NCBI GenBank assembly: GCA_003963145.1
Contig: RXJJ01000005.1
Span: 104,365 to 153,664, forward strand
Reading direction: 5' to 3'
Source of the DNA: Bradyrhizobiaceae bacterium
GTDB lineage: Bacteria; Pseudomonadota; Alphaproteobacteria; Rhizobiales; Xanthobacteraceae
Length of the DNA stretch: 49,300 nt
Every line of letters begins with the position of its first letter. The stretch's first letter is position 1. The position numbers and the translations under genes were made by a program. Below the pieces are notes generated by a model. The model saw only the letters and a program-made list of their open reading frames with translations, did no database searches and was not told where the DNA came from. Shown piece after piece: positions 17,192 through 24,789 of the stretch.

Positions 17192-18144
17192 GCGCTGCAG
17201 ACCTGCCCGCGAAACTGGAATCTCTCATCGTCGAATTTTGTGACGAGCTCGGGCCAGAGCAATTGTCCATCCTTGAATGTCAGGACGCAGAAAGCAGACC
17301 GCCAATTCAAAGGATTGTCTTCGGTGTAATCGGTGAACTGCTTTGCATCGGTATCCGCCACGCAGCCGGTATCGACGCCGAAGCGCGTGCCGTTGTAATC
17401 CGTGAATGGCGTGACCTTGGCGGAATGCAAATGGCCCGTGACCATCGTCTTGCCGGACCAGACCGCATTGTTATGTGTCGCGTGAATGCCGCCCTTGAAG
17501 CGGTGCTTGACCACGACTTCATCGTTGATCCAGGTGGACCAGCACTTCTCCCATAGCGGGAAATGGTCACTGAGATGGATACCTGCAATCTTGGCGAACT
17601 CTGGCGCGACGGTAGCAAGCCGTGTCTCAAATCTCGCGTCGTGGTTTCCCAGTGTCCATGACCGTTTGGCGCGCTTGCCACGCTGCTGAATGTCGGAAAG
17701 ATGATCCTGCGCCGCCTCGATCTCATCCTGAGGCATGGGCGTCTTTTCCCAGCCAATCGGGGGATGTCGGCTGATCTTGGGGAAGTCCAGAACATCGCCG
17801 TTGAGGATGATCCCGGCGGGCTGAACGTCCTCGACGCATTTCTTGAAAGCCCTCAGCATGAGGCTTTCTTGACCGGGCCAGATATGGAAGTCGGACCCGA
17901 TGATGACCGTTCCGTTTTTGACCTGCCAGTCCTGCCGGTGCGAGTAGCGCTTCATCGCGCTACCGGCGATAGAGCGTGGCGCGTCGATTGGGTGTCCTAG
18001 GCGCTTTTCAATTCTGCGGCGCCTGTCATAAACACTCCTCTCGTTCATTCCGATAATTTTTGCGGCCTCTGTTGCCCCGTGTGCCGCAAATAATTTTATG
18101 AATTCCTCATCCGTGCATTTTGCGCTGACGGGGCACGCTCTCAT
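17188..18144 (-). CDS. Phage metallophosphoesterase with N-terminal HTH
   Basis: A 318-residue calcineurin-like phosphoesterase. Metal-site motifs are present in order: GSDFH (about 83-87), NGDVLD (about 115-120), GNHDAR (about 166-171), HATHNN and GHLH (about 237-240). The first 50 residues (EEFIKLFAAHGATEAAKIIG...) look like a helix-turn-helix, which hints at DNA binding. It may act on nucleic acid or nucleotides in the same accessory block as the diphosphohydrolase. A GGA motif precedes the ATG. Confidence 0.85.
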   Translation of the reverse strand: MRACPVSAKCTDEEFIKLFAAHGATEAAKIIGMNERSVYDRRRRIEKRLGHPIDAPRSIAGSAMKRYSHRQDWQVKNGTVIIGSDFHIWPGQESLMLRAFKKCVEDVQPAGIILNGDVLDFPKISRHPPIGWEKTPMPQDEIEAAQDHLSDIQQRGKRAKRSWTLGNHDARFETRLATVAPEFAKIAGIHLSDHFPLWEKCWSTWINDEVVVKHRFKGGIHATHNNAVWSGKTMVTGHLHSAKVTPFTDYNGTRFGVDTGCVADTDAKQFTDYTEDNPLNWRSAFCVLTFKDGQLLWPELVTKFDDERFQFRGQVCSA

Positions 18145-18148
18145 GATT

Positions 18149-18235
18149 TCATCCTAGATTTGGCACAACGAGAATGACGACCGCGACCAAACCCATGACG
18201 GCGATCATGATGCGGGAGTGAGACCAACCGTTCAT
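18149..18235 (-). CDS. 28-residue single-span membrane peptide
   Basis: A very short gene encoding MNGWSHSRIMIAVMGLVAVV and a few more hydrophobic residues ending PNLG. One membrane helix fills most of the chain. The ATG overlaps the stop of the previous gene (ATGA), and its own stop is four bases before the phosphoesterase start, so it sits tightly in the operon. Function unknown; single-span peptides in this position may assist lysis or membrane binding. Confidence 0.5.
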   Translation of the reverse strand: MNGWSHSRIMIAVMGLVAVVILVVPNLG

Positions 18236-18444
18236 TGCGATACCCGGTCGTAAAGGTTCTCAACGTATTCCCGCGTCATCTCTGGATGATCGAGCATCAT
18301 GTTTCCGATCACCCAAGATCGCCGCTGCGCTTCATGCATCGCGCGCTTTTGCTCGGGAGACATGGCCCTGCATGCCGCGACGGAGCGCTCGATTAGAGAA
18401 TCCAGTTCCGGGTTCTGCGGGAGCGGTTTGAATGGAAGAGCCAT
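18232..18444 (-). CDS. Hypothetical phage protein
   Basis: A 70-residue, mostly helical, soluble protein (MALPFKPLPQNPELDSLIER...). No family is recognised. A strong GGAGG lies seven bases upstream of the ATG at 18444, which overlaps the preceding stop as TGATG. It is placed between a secreted CHAP-like protein and a membrane peptide. Confidence 0.65.
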   Translation of the reverse strand: MALPFKPLPQNPELDSLIERSVAACRAMSPEQKRAMHEAQRRSWVIGNMMLDHPEMTREYVENLYDRVSQ

Positions 18445-18785
18445 CACACCCTCCGATATGCGATGACGCCAGCGAGCGACCGGGCGCGCGTCCGCACAGC
18501 CCCGCCGTCATTGCCCGAATGCACGAGCCACTCCCCGCTCGCGTCCTGCCCGACGATCACGCCAACGTGGTGAGGCCAGACAACCACGACGCCGACACCG
18601 GGACCGCCGGCGTTGTATCCTTCCGCCGCCCAATTCCGAGCAACCCACAGTTTGCGATCCGGCTTGCCGAGATACTGCCCCATGTAGATTCCGCACCATG
18701 GCAGCCCATGGTGACGACGCGGGCGCGCCTCTGCACTCGACGCCACGCATACAAGCGCGAGCGCCGCTATCAAAGCGATTCGCAT
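18444..18785 (-). CDS. Secreted CHAP/NlpC-like protein
   Basis: A 113-residue protein with a signal peptide (MRIALIAALALVCVASSAEA). The mature part has a cysteine in GLPWCGIYMGQYLG, then HHVGVIVGQ and WLVHSGNDGG, the Cys ... His ... Asn layout of CHAP-type cysteine amidases, in a short form often seen in Bradyrhizobium-like genomes. It may cut peptidoglycan or be a degraded relative; enzyme activity is unproven. It belongs to the lysis-side block. Confidence 0.6.
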   Translation of the reverse strand: MRIALIAALALVCVASSAEARPRRHHGLPWCGIYMGQYLGKPDRKLWVARNWAAEGYNAGGPGVGVVVVWPHHVGVIVGQDASGEWLVHSGNDGGAVRTRARSLAGVIAYRRV

Positions 18786-18809
18786 TTAGACCTCAGTTGT
18801 GGTGGGTGA

Positions 18810-18992
18810 TTACTTGAGACAGACGCGGCGGATGAGCGCGATATCTCGCTCTGTCATGCCCATGGATCGGGCCAATTCAATCGTCTGCTCGACGCCGTGC
18901 TCAGCGACGAAACGCCGAACCTGTGAGCACGTAAGAGCATTCGCGCTGCCAATGGTGAGAAGCAGCGCGGCCGAAACGATGAGTGCTTTCAT
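18810..18992 (-). CDS. Small secreted protein
   Basis: A 60-residue protein with a clear signal peptide (MKALIVSAALLLTIGSANA) and a 40-residue mature region with two cysteines (LTCSQVRRFVAEHG ... RRVCLK), which may form a disulfide bond in the periplasm. Similar TCSxVRxFVAEHG proteins occur widely in Bradyrhizobium-like genomes and their phages. Function unknown. Confidence 0.75.
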   Translation of the reverse strand: MKALIVSAALLLTIGSANALTCSQVRRFVAEHGVEQTIELARSMGMTERDIALIRRVCLK

Positions 18993-18998
18993 GCTGGA

Positions 18999-19181
18999 TC
19001 ACGCCTCGTAATAGACATCGTTCATCGAGCACGGCAGAAACCATGACGATGGAGGGAATGTCTGCGTCTTGACCAGACAGTGGGGGACGATGATTGGCGT
19101 TGGATGCGGAGCGGGAATGAACAAAAGCAGGATCAGTAATAGACCGATCAGCAATAGCTCAACGTAGATCAGGCGCGTCAC
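18999..19181 (-). CDS. Small membrane protein in lysis block
   Basis: A 60-residue protein with one leucine-rich membrane span (YVELLLIGLLLILLLFIPAP) and a short proline- and cysteine-containing tail. The GTG start overlaps the upstream stop (GTGA). It lies within the lysis cluster, so an accessory holin or pinholin role is possible but not shown. Confidence 0.6.
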   Translation of the reverse strand: MTRLIYVELLLIGLLLILLLFIPAPHPTPIIVPHCLVKTQTFPPSSWFLPCSMNDVYYEA

Positions 19182-19480
19182 TGCTTGATGATCGCCATTT
19201 TGATGCCGAGCCACAGCGCACCGATAAAGCCACCGACCAGAACGGTCACGATTGCCTTGAGGCCATATCCTTGCGCTTGCTCTACGCTCTTGCGCCAACG
19301 GCGAAGATGGACGAAATCGGCGCGCAATTCGGCCCTGTCGTCCTCTTCAATGCCGAACGATGTGAGGAGGGTTGCCATCGTCTTGAGCGCGATATCGTCC
19401 AGATCTGTCTGATGCTGGCGCTGTTGCTCCGCCAGAACTTCAGCGATGATAAGACGGACTTCATGCGGCTCCATGCTCAT
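19178..19480 (-). CDS. Phage protein with C-terminal membrane anchor
   Basis: A 100-residue protein: a helical, charged N-terminal 65 residues (MSMEPHEVRLIIAEVLAEQQ...) and one C-terminal membrane span (YGLKAIVTVLVGGFIGALWL). Tail-anchored proteins of this type are found beside phage lysis genes. The ATG overlaps the o-spanin stop (ATGA). An accessory membrane-lysis role is inferred from place only. Confidence 0.65.
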   Translation of the reverse strand: MSMEPHEVRLIIAEVLAEQQRQHQTDLDDIALKTMATLLTSFGIEEDDRAELRADFVHLRRWRKSVEQAQGYGLKAIVTVLVGGFIGALWLGIKMAIIKQ

Positions 19481-19746
19481 CGCCACTGGGCCCGCAATTG
19501 GTCGTACCAAGCCAGCGTGCGTTTACCGCACTGGCCCAGCGCCACGATCCTAACGCGGTCTTGTTTCCAGAGCCTTTCCACCTGACCAACGGTCAGCGGT
19601 CCATCGGGAATCTCGACACCGCCGCGCGAGAAGCACGCTCGCAAATCCCCCGGCATCGGGGGAAGTTGACCGGCGCTATCGTATTGATCGCACCCGGCCA
19701 GCAGCATCGCTGTCAAAGCAAGGGCTGTTATTCGTAGGCGTGGCAT
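19477..19746 (-). CDS. Rz1-like outer-membrane spanin lipoprotein
   Basis: An 89-residue lipoprotein. The signal peptide ends in lipobox LLAGC (MPRLRITALALTAMLLAGC), giving lipidation at Cys19. It overlaps the end of the i-spanin gene by 71 bases in another frame, the usual Rz/Rz1 arrangement. The protein is longer than classical Rz1 and not strongly proline-rich apart from QLPPMPG. With the i-spanin it would fuse inner and outer membranes at lysis. A longer in-frame start exists upstream but would bury the lipobox. Confidence 0.7.
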   Translation of the reverse strand: MPRLRITALALTAMLLAGCDQYDSAGQLPPMPGDLRACFSRGGVEIPDGPLTVGQVERLWKQDRVRIVALGQCGKRTLAWYDQLRAQWR

Positions 19747-20095
19747 TGGCGAGTTTCTCCAATTGGGCGATTTTGTCTGCGTCGTCCTGCGCTCGCTTGG
19801 CGTCCATCGTCGCCACATCGTTTGCCGCCTGAAGCCGCTGAGTGAGAAGTGCGTTCTTGGCCTGTATCTGCTTTGTCGCCTCTCGATCATCGGCAAAGCG
19901 CACGCCGACGAGGAAGCAAATCAGTCCAACTGAAAGAAGGGATGCGAGCTTCGCGACCGGCACATATTCGCCAAGGACCGGAAACCATTTCAGAAGTGGG
20001 AAATAGCCGACGACCAACGCCGCTATGAGAATGAGCCCAACTAAGCCGAGCACGAGGTTCGAAGTCGCGAGGGTCCAGAACAGATCGGTCAACAT
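19676..20095 (-). CDS. Rz-like inner-membrane spanin
   Basis: A 139-residue protein with two hydrophobic segments (about residues 12-32 and 50-67) and then a periplasmic coiled coil (REATKQIQAKNALLTQRLQA ... DDADKIAQLEKLANA). This is the plan of an i-spanin, here with an extra N-terminal helix. It starts at ATG 20095, three bases after the endolysin stop, and partly overlaps the o-spanin in another frame. Confidence 0.7.
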   Translation of the reverse strand: MLTDLFWTLATSNLVLGLVGLILIAALVVGYFPLLKWFPVLGEYVPVAKLASLLSVGLICFLVGVRFADDREATKQIQAKNALLTQRLQAANDVATMDAKRAQDDADKIAQLEKLANATPTNNSPCFDSDAAGRVRSIR

Positions 20096-20097
20096 CG

Positions 20098-20592
20098 TCA
20101 AACCCCTTTCAGACAAAGATTGCGCTCCGCCGTGCGGCGATTGATGAGGCCACGCAGCACTTGCCCATTCGCTCGCGTGTAAAGCATCATGGCTTGGCAG
20201 GCGGCTTTGATGTTTCCGGCGTTGACGAGCTTGACGGCGCTCGATCGGCACACCGTTCCCGCCCCGAGATTGTAGGTGAAGCTGGTCAGCGCGGCTTTTA
20301 CGCTGTCCGGCAGGCCATCCCATTGCGGAACGCAGCCCCTCACCTGAACGGCGTACTTCTCCAGCGTGGCGGGCAGCATTGCCGCGCATTCGTCCTTGGT
20401 AAAGCGAGTCCCAGCCCTGACGGTTGGATCATCATAATTGGTCCGCCCAAAGCACCAGGTGATGACGCCGGGCGGGTCAACCGCTTCATGCCGTGCAACC
20501 GGCGCGTAGCCTTCCCACAACATGACGAACGGCGTAGCAATGGCGATAGCCGCGACCGACAAGGCCGCGCCTTTCTGCGTCCGTGTTGCCAT
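20098..20592 (-). CDS. SAR endolysin, GH24 lysozyme-like
   Basis: A 164-residue lysozyme-like muramidase with a weak N-terminal membrane span (about 8-25, AALSVAAIAIATPFVML), as in signal-anchor-release endolysins that reach the periplasm by the Sec system and are activated on leaving the membrane. The catalytic Glu27 (LWEGY) is followed by HEAVDPPGVITWCFGRT, matching the E-D-C/T-T pattern of GH24. The C-terminal half has GLPDSVKAALTSFTYNLGAG, also typical. Confidence 0.9.
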   Translation of the reverse strand: MATRTQKGAALSVAAIAIATPFVMLWEGYAPVARHEAVDPPGVITWCFGRTNYDDPTVRAGTRFTKDECAAMLPATLEKYAVQVRGCVPQWDGLPDSVKAALTSFTYNLGAGTVCRSSAVKLVNAGNIKAACQAMMLYTRANGQVLRGLINRRTAERNLCLKGV

Positions 20593-20595
20593 GGA

Positions 20596-20850
20596 TCAGT
20601 CTTTCGGCTTGTCTGAGGTAACGATGGTTTTCAGATCGTCTTGCGGATAAATGCGCGCATAGACGCCAGCGAGAGCCATGAGCCCCGCCAGCGTCTTGAG
20701 CCCCACCCCGATCCAGATATTTGGACCTTCGTACAAATCGGTCAGATACGTCACGACTGGCTCGGCAATGATGATGATCGCGCTGAGAAGGGCGAACCGA
20801 ACCGATAGGGACGATTTGAGAACCGCCCGCCAGTCGCAAATCGTCCGCAC
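20596..20850 (-). CDS. Putative holin (DUF7940-like)
   Basis: An 84-residue protein with two membrane segments: about 17-36 (SVRFALLSAIIIIAEPVVTY) and 45-68 (WIGVGLKTLAGLMALAGVYA). Charged ends and position directly before the endolysin fit a class II-like holin, which would permeabilise the inner membrane and time lysis. Confidence 0.7.
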   Translation of the reverse strand: MRTICDWRAVLKSSLSVRFALLSAIIIIAEPVVTYLTDLYEGPNIWIGVGLKTLAGLMALAGVYARIYPQDDLKTIVTSDKPKD

Positions 20851-20853
20851 AGT

Positions 20854-20976
20854 TCAGACCTTCGAAAACAGCGATTTGACCCAAGCGATCAACTTGGATT
20901 CGGAGCGGTCCGCCCAGACGCCAAGCCCGACGCCGATGACGAGAACAACGAGATAGGAAGCGATGGTGGTAAGCAT
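20854..20976 (-). CDS. 40-residue single-span membrane peptide
   Basis: Encodes MLTTIASYLVVLVIGVGLGV then a charged, amphipathic tail ending LFSKV. A GGAGAAA Shine-Dalgarno precedes the ATG by eight bases, and the gene is first after the terminator at 20992-21013. Three bases separate its stop from the holin-like start. It may be a holin partner or antiholin; this is inference. Confidence 0.65.
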   Translation of the reverse strand: MLTTIASYLVVLVIGVGLGVWADRSESKLIAWVKSLFSKV

Positions 20977-20991
20977 TTTCGTTTCTCCATT

Positions 20992-21013
20992 AAAAAAGCC
21001 GCCCGAAGGCGGC
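20992..21013 (-). terminator. Terminator between tail-fibre and lysis blocks
   Basis: On the minus strand GCCGCC-TTCG-GGCGGC is followed by UUUUUUA. It lies only 15 bases before the first lysis-block start codon, so the lysis genes need either readthrough or a promoter inside the tail-fibre end. Confidence 0.8.
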
Positions 21014-21037
21014 GTGGTTGGACAGATTTTGATTGCG

Positions 21038-21421
21038 TTAGAGGGTTGCGGCTGTGGCGAATAGATTTGTTATCTGATCACTTGACAGGTTGAGTTGGGT
21101 TGCAAGGCTAACAATCAAGGGATCGTCTGATCGAACTTCAAGCGCATAGTCCCATGTAACTTGCGCTTGTGCGCCAGCCGCCGTTACTGCTTCATTGACC
21201 TGATCAAGCAAACCAGCTTGCAAAAGGGCAAGCCGCGCTTGGCGCGGTGTCACTGAATAAACTTTCGGCGGCGGGGTCGGGTCTGGTATCTCGGACACAA
21301 TAATTCCAATCGAAGACAATTCTTCCTCAGATGCCAGAGCGAGCCAATTAGGCGGGTAAAGAATTCCGTTATTCTCAAATCCTCCAGAAATGATTTGTCC
21401 GTTTAAGCTGTAAGCTTTCAT
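21038..21421 (-). CDS. Tail-fibre associated protein
   Basis: A 127-residue protein opening MKAYSLNGQIISGGFENNGI, with a proline linker (EIPDPTPPPKVYSVTPRQAR) and a helical C-terminal domain (ARLALLQAGLLDQVNEAV... ) like those of phage proteins that cap or assist tail fibres. The ATG at 21421 overlaps the upstream stop (ATGA). The exact role is not known. Confidence 0.65.
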   Translation of the reverse strand: MKAYSLNGQIISGGFENNGILYPPNWLALASEEELSSIGIIVSEIPDPTPPPKVYSVTPRQARLALLQAGLLDQVNEAVTAAGAQAQVTWDYALEVRSDDPLIVSLATQLNLSSDQITNLFATAATL

Positions 21422-21951
21422 TGAAAAATCTCTATCTTGGTGCACCCATAAAATTCGCTGGTGGCCGTGCTGTAGCTAGATACAGTTGTAGTTCCTGAGT
21501 TGGATTGGTCGCTTGGTTTGTTGTATGCGGTATATCCTGTTGCGCTTGGATTGCCCGTTTTCATATGCAGGGATGTCGTCCCAACGGAAATGATCAAGTC
21601 TTTTGTCTTATCAAAAGAAAAATTCAACAAATCAGATGTTATAGAACTATTTGCAGTAATCGTAACTGATCCGCTGCCACCAAATAGCAATTGCTTTTGG
21701 TTTCCATCGAAGTTTGGGGCAGAGGCCCCCTTGTGCCCGACATATGCTGCGGTAACAGGTAAATTATTCCCGGTAGATGCGGAAAATGTCACTCGTATTG
21801 CGCTTCCATTTGAGGGTGCCGATAAAATCGATGTTGTAAGCAATGTCCGCAATCCATATGCGGTGCCATCATCATTATCCCCAGCAACTGGCGGGCTGAG
21901 ATTAACGATAAGACCTCCTCCCATAATAGTGACTGGCATGAAAAGCGGCAT
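21418..21951 (-). CDS. Putative tail-tip / receptor-binding protein
   Basis: A 177-residue protein rich in Ser, Thr and Gly with short beta-strands and no transmembrane segment. It follows the long tail-fibre gene with no gap (TAAATG) and precedes the small associated protein, so a distal fibre or receptor-binding role is likely. No family is recognised. Lower GC than the head genes suggests it is a swapped module. Confidence 0.55.
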   Translation of the reverse strand: MPLFMPVTIMGGGLIVNLSPPVAGDNDDGTAYGLRTLLTTSILSAPSNGSAIRVTFSASTGNNLPVTAAYVGHKGASAPNFDGNQKQLLFGGSGSVTITANSSITSDLLNFSFDKTKDLIISVGTTSLHMKTGNPSATGYTAYNKPSDQSNSGTTTVSSYSTATSEFYGCTKIEIFQ

Positions 21952-23391
21952 TTATGAAAAGCCCTGTTTGATGCCGACATAACGAAGCTTCAAGGTTGAA
22001 GCGATGCTCTTGGCTTCAAAGCAAAGGATATCAGCGCGGCTTGCTGTAGTCGTTAATGTAGGAGCGCCCGCGCTTCCAAAATCGAAAGACCCGGCACCCG
22101 TCGTTGTCCATGACAACGTGCGCGATCCTGTTCCGTCCTGAATAACCCACAAGAGATACGTGACGCCTTCTACAGCATTTGTGACCGCAGACATGGTACG
22201 GTTGCCACCTAGTGTGACTTGCGCCTTCTGTCTGGTCGAAACGTCCCACGCAATGCTTGTTCCATCCGTGAGCGTGGCAATCGTAGCGCCCTGCTGGGCG
22301 GTAAATTGCGTAGCCGTTCCCGGAGCAACATAATCCGTTCCGGCGGTTGCGTTCGCTAACGCGCCGCCGCTATTGGCCTTCAGAATTGCAGACCCCGATG
22401 GAGGGGCAAGATAATCAGTGCCAGCGGTCGCATTAGCCAATGCACCACCGCTGTTCGCCTTGAGGATTGCCGTGCCGGAAGGCGGTGCGAGATAGTCAGT
22501 CCCAGCAGTGGCCACCGCAGCCACGCCAGAGTTAGCTTTCAAAACGCCAGTCAGTGCTGCGCGCTTAATTTGCTTGCCGGTTGTCGAATTAAAGAGCGCG
22601 ATTTCGCCGTCAACCGAGGAAGACGTATTCGACGTTACATCGCCGGTGCCAGCTCCATCCGCGCCCTTGTCGCCGCTGCGTACAAATTCAACTGAGAGAT
22701 AGTCGTCGGCCGATAGAGAGCCATTTGTAGAAACAGCAGATATGGCGAACGTATCCCACGTTCCGTTATCAGTCAGCGTGCCGCTGATATTATAAATTGC
22801 AAAGTTCGCTGGCGCAGTAACCTTGGTAAATTTGACCTGCCCCTTAACGATATTTGTCGAATCGTCCCATGTTGCGAGAAGGGCAGATAAGCCATTCGAG
22901 TCTGCATCCGTTTCGGAAATATAAAGAGCTGTGGCCGACGCGAGAGATGCATTGTTGACCTTGATATAGCCAGAAGTCGGATCGCTACTGCTTGTATTGG
23001 TTGACCACTTATAATGCAGGCCAGCCGCTTTACCGGCTGGGATGCCAACATTAAAGATTGCAGCTGAGCTTGTCCCTACATTCGTGAATGTAGCGTTCGA
23101 TCCAGGCGCAAGCGTTGTCGTTGTGCCGGCCGCGACAGTTGCGGCCGCACCGGGAGGACCTTCCGGCAAATTATCGATAAAGGCCTGAATTGTGATGCGG
23201 TAATAAAGATTGGTTACAGGATCGCGCGCCCAAATTTCGCGGAGGTCAGGATCTGAAAGCGACGTAACTTGTGTGAGAACAGACCAGTCCGGCGCGACAT
23301 TCCATTTGCCATTGTCCTTGGTTACCGCGAGCCCGCCCGATGCCGTGACGGTCGCCGGGAAATTGACCCGCTGGCGCAGTTTAATCGTCAT
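21952..23391 (-). CDS. Tail fibre protein with internal repeats
   Basis: A 479-residue fibrous protein. The N-terminal part (MTIKLRQRVNFPATVTASGG) would join the virion. Collagen-like NLPEGPPGAA and a beta-rich middle follow. About residues 276-354 hold three 27-residue tandem repeats with the motif LKANSGGALANATAGTDYLA, typical of trimeric fibre shafts. The last 100 residues (GNRTMSAVTNAVEGVTYLLW and IQDGTGSRTLSW) resemble a small beta domain seen at the ends of phage fibres. Confidence 0.75.
   Translation of the reverse strand: MTIKLRQRVNFPATVTASGGLAVTKDNGKWNVAPDWSVLTQVTSLSDPDLREIWARDPVTNLYYRITIQAFIDNLPEGPPGAAATVAAGTTTTLAPGSNATFTNVGTSSAAIFNVGIPAGKAAGLHYKWSTNTSSSDPTSGYIKVNNASLASATALYISETDADSNGLSALLATWDDSTNIVKGQVKFTKVTAPANFAIYNISGTLTDNGTWDTFAISAVSTNGSLSADDYLSVEFVRSGDKGADGAGTGDVTSNTSSSVDGEIALFNSTTGKQIKRAALTGVLKANSGVAAVATAGTDYLAPPSGTAILKANSGGALANATAGTDYLAPPSGSAILKANSGGALANATAGTDYVAPGTATQFTAQQGATIATLTDGTSIAWDVSTRQKAQVTLGGNRTMSAVTNAVEGVTYLLWVIQDGTGSRTLSWTTTGAGSFDFGSAGAPTLTTTASRADILCFEAKSIASTLKLRYVGIKQGFS
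22330..22569 (-). repeat. Three 81-bp tandem repeats in tail fibre
   Basis: Starts at 22330, 22411 and 22492, spaced by exactly 81 bases. The protein copies are nearly identical (third copy slightly diverged) but the DNA differs at many third positions, so the repeat is kept for protein structure. Confidence 0.8.
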
Positions 23392-23732
23392 TTCGGCACG
23401 TTTCCTTTTTGCACGTCCAGCGCTCCGGTAAATTCCTGAATGGTCTGCCCGGCATTCGTAATCGAGATTCCGGCCTCGTACTGGCCTTGCTCTAAATTAG
23501 TGACTTGATCGCGCGAGATGAAGATTCGGAAAGCGCCGGTATCAACCAGCGTGATTGCGCCATTATCAGTTGTCGCGAGGATCGGTGAATTGCCGTCATG
23601 CTTACGATTGGCCTGAAACACAATGCTCGCATCAGACAGGTCGATCATGTCTCCGGTATCGTCATCGACGACATCGAAGATCATTTCCCAATCTTCCCGA
23701 TTGGAAAACTCGCCAAGGCTTCCGGTGAACAT
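23388..23732 (-). CDS. Phage virion-associated beta protein
   Basis: A 114-residue beta-rich protein (REDWEMIFDVVDDDTGDMID ... IFISRDQVTNLEQGQYEAGI). The layout resembles small baseplate or fibre-adaptor proteins that describe a beta sandwich, but no family is firmly recognised. It overlaps the tail-fibre start (ATGA) and lies between two fibre genes. Confidence 0.6.
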   Translation of the reverse strand: MFTGSLGEFSNREDWEMIFDVVDDDTGDMIDLSDASIVFQANRKHDGNSPILATTDNGAITLVDTGAFRIFISRDQVTNLEQGQYEAGISITNAGQTIQEFTGALDVQKGNVPK

Positions 23733-23734
23733 GA

Positions 23735-24697
23735 TTAGAGCTTCCGGTAGAATGTGCCGAGCGACGTGCGCTGGGCAACGGAGACTGGCGTGCTGGTGCC
23801 GCCTTGGGGGGTGCCCGTAAACGTTGTGCCGGACTGAGTGGCTGACATTGAAGCAGAGCTGCGGATTGCCTGGCCCGATCCCTCGCCACCGAAGTTTGCC
23901 GAGGATGTACCGGCAAGAGTCCCTGCCGGAAACGCAATCGGCCCGTCCGTGATGGAGCCAGATGGCGTATAAGGCGGCAGATTCCCCGTGACGAGGGTCG
24001 ATGTATTGCCGCCGACAACCGAACCGGGTGTCGTTACGCCACCGCTGACAACGGGCGCTGATGCATACAACCCAGCGGCGGAATTGCCCATGTCATCGAG
24101 GCCGCCAATGCTGTTTCCGCGCTTGTCGAGAAGCTGTATCGTTTTCCCGGCATTGAAGTCTGATAGGCCATCCCCGCCACGCCCCGTCGAGACAGGGCAA
24201 AGCGTGTCCGAATATTTTCCCCAAAGCCACACAAAGAGCGCCTGCACATCAGAGTTCGCGCGCTCTGTTGCGCCAGATGTGGCATTGCCAAGTGTGCGGC
24301 CATTCTCGCGAACCCAGCCGGAACGGGTGCCCTGAACATCAAGCCACATGACATCGCCGGTTTGGAATACGGTCGTAGGGTCAACGCCCCCGCCGCCCCC
24401 GCCGCCCCCGCTTGATGGCCCGACCACCAGCAAATTGTCGGCAACGACCTGCTCAACCCCGTTCGCATCGGTAAGACGGACCTTGATACTGCCATCCGCC
24501 AAATAGAAGGGCGGTATGCGCCCAGCGGCGTCTAGCGTGATCGGGTTCGGATGGGGTATGGTCAGGCCCACGTCCTGATAAGCATTCTGCGGGGTTGCTA
24601 CCGTCGAAGCCTGAATGAAATACAGAAGTCCGCCGCTGAGTGGGCTCCCGTTTCTGTCAAACTGCTGGGATAGCGATAGCGAAATTGAGCCTGCCAT
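23735..24697 (-). CDS. Tail fibre / collar-domain protein
   Basis: A 320-residue protein. The N-terminal 95 residues (SISLSLSQQFDRNGSPLSGG ... ADNLLVVG) form the attachment domain typical of alphaproteobacterial phage fibres. A run of eight glycines (SSGGGGGGGGVD) is a flexible hinge. The C-terminal part (GDVMWLDVQGTRSGWVRENG, DKRGNSIGGLDDMGN, GNLPPYTPSGS) matches the phage tail-collar domain. It probably forms the receptor-binding fibre. Confidence 0.8.
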   Translation of the reverse strand: MAGSISLSLSQQFDRNGSPLSGGLLYFIQASTVATPQNAYQDVGLTIPHPNPITLDAAGRIPPFYLADGSIKVRLTDANGVEQVVADNLLVVGPSSGGGGGGGGVDPTTVFQTGDVMWLDVQGTRSGWVRENGRTLGNATSGATERANSDVQALFVWLWGKYSDTLCPVSTGRGGDGLSDFNAGKTIQLLDKRGNSIGGLDDMGNSAAGLYASAPVVSGGVTTPGSVVGGNTSTLVTGNLPPYTPSGSITDGPIAFPAGTLAGTSSANFGGEGSGQAIRSSASMSATQSGTTFTGTPQGGTSTPVSVAQRTSLGTFYRKL

Positions 24698-24713
24698 TCA
24701 GTGATACCCAAAG

Positions 24714-24738
24714 AAAAAGGCCGCCCTACCGGATGGCC
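24714..24738 (-). terminator. Terminator after ejection-protein gene
   Basis: On the minus strand a GGCC...GGCC hairpin with one internal mismatch (arms 24719-24726 and 24731-24738) is followed by UUUUUCUUU. It separates the ejection proteins from the tail-fibre genes. Confidence 0.6.
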
Positions 24739-24789
24739 CTGTTGATCTATTTTGCTGTCGTTATCTTGATGGCTTACAGCCCGTGGAAT

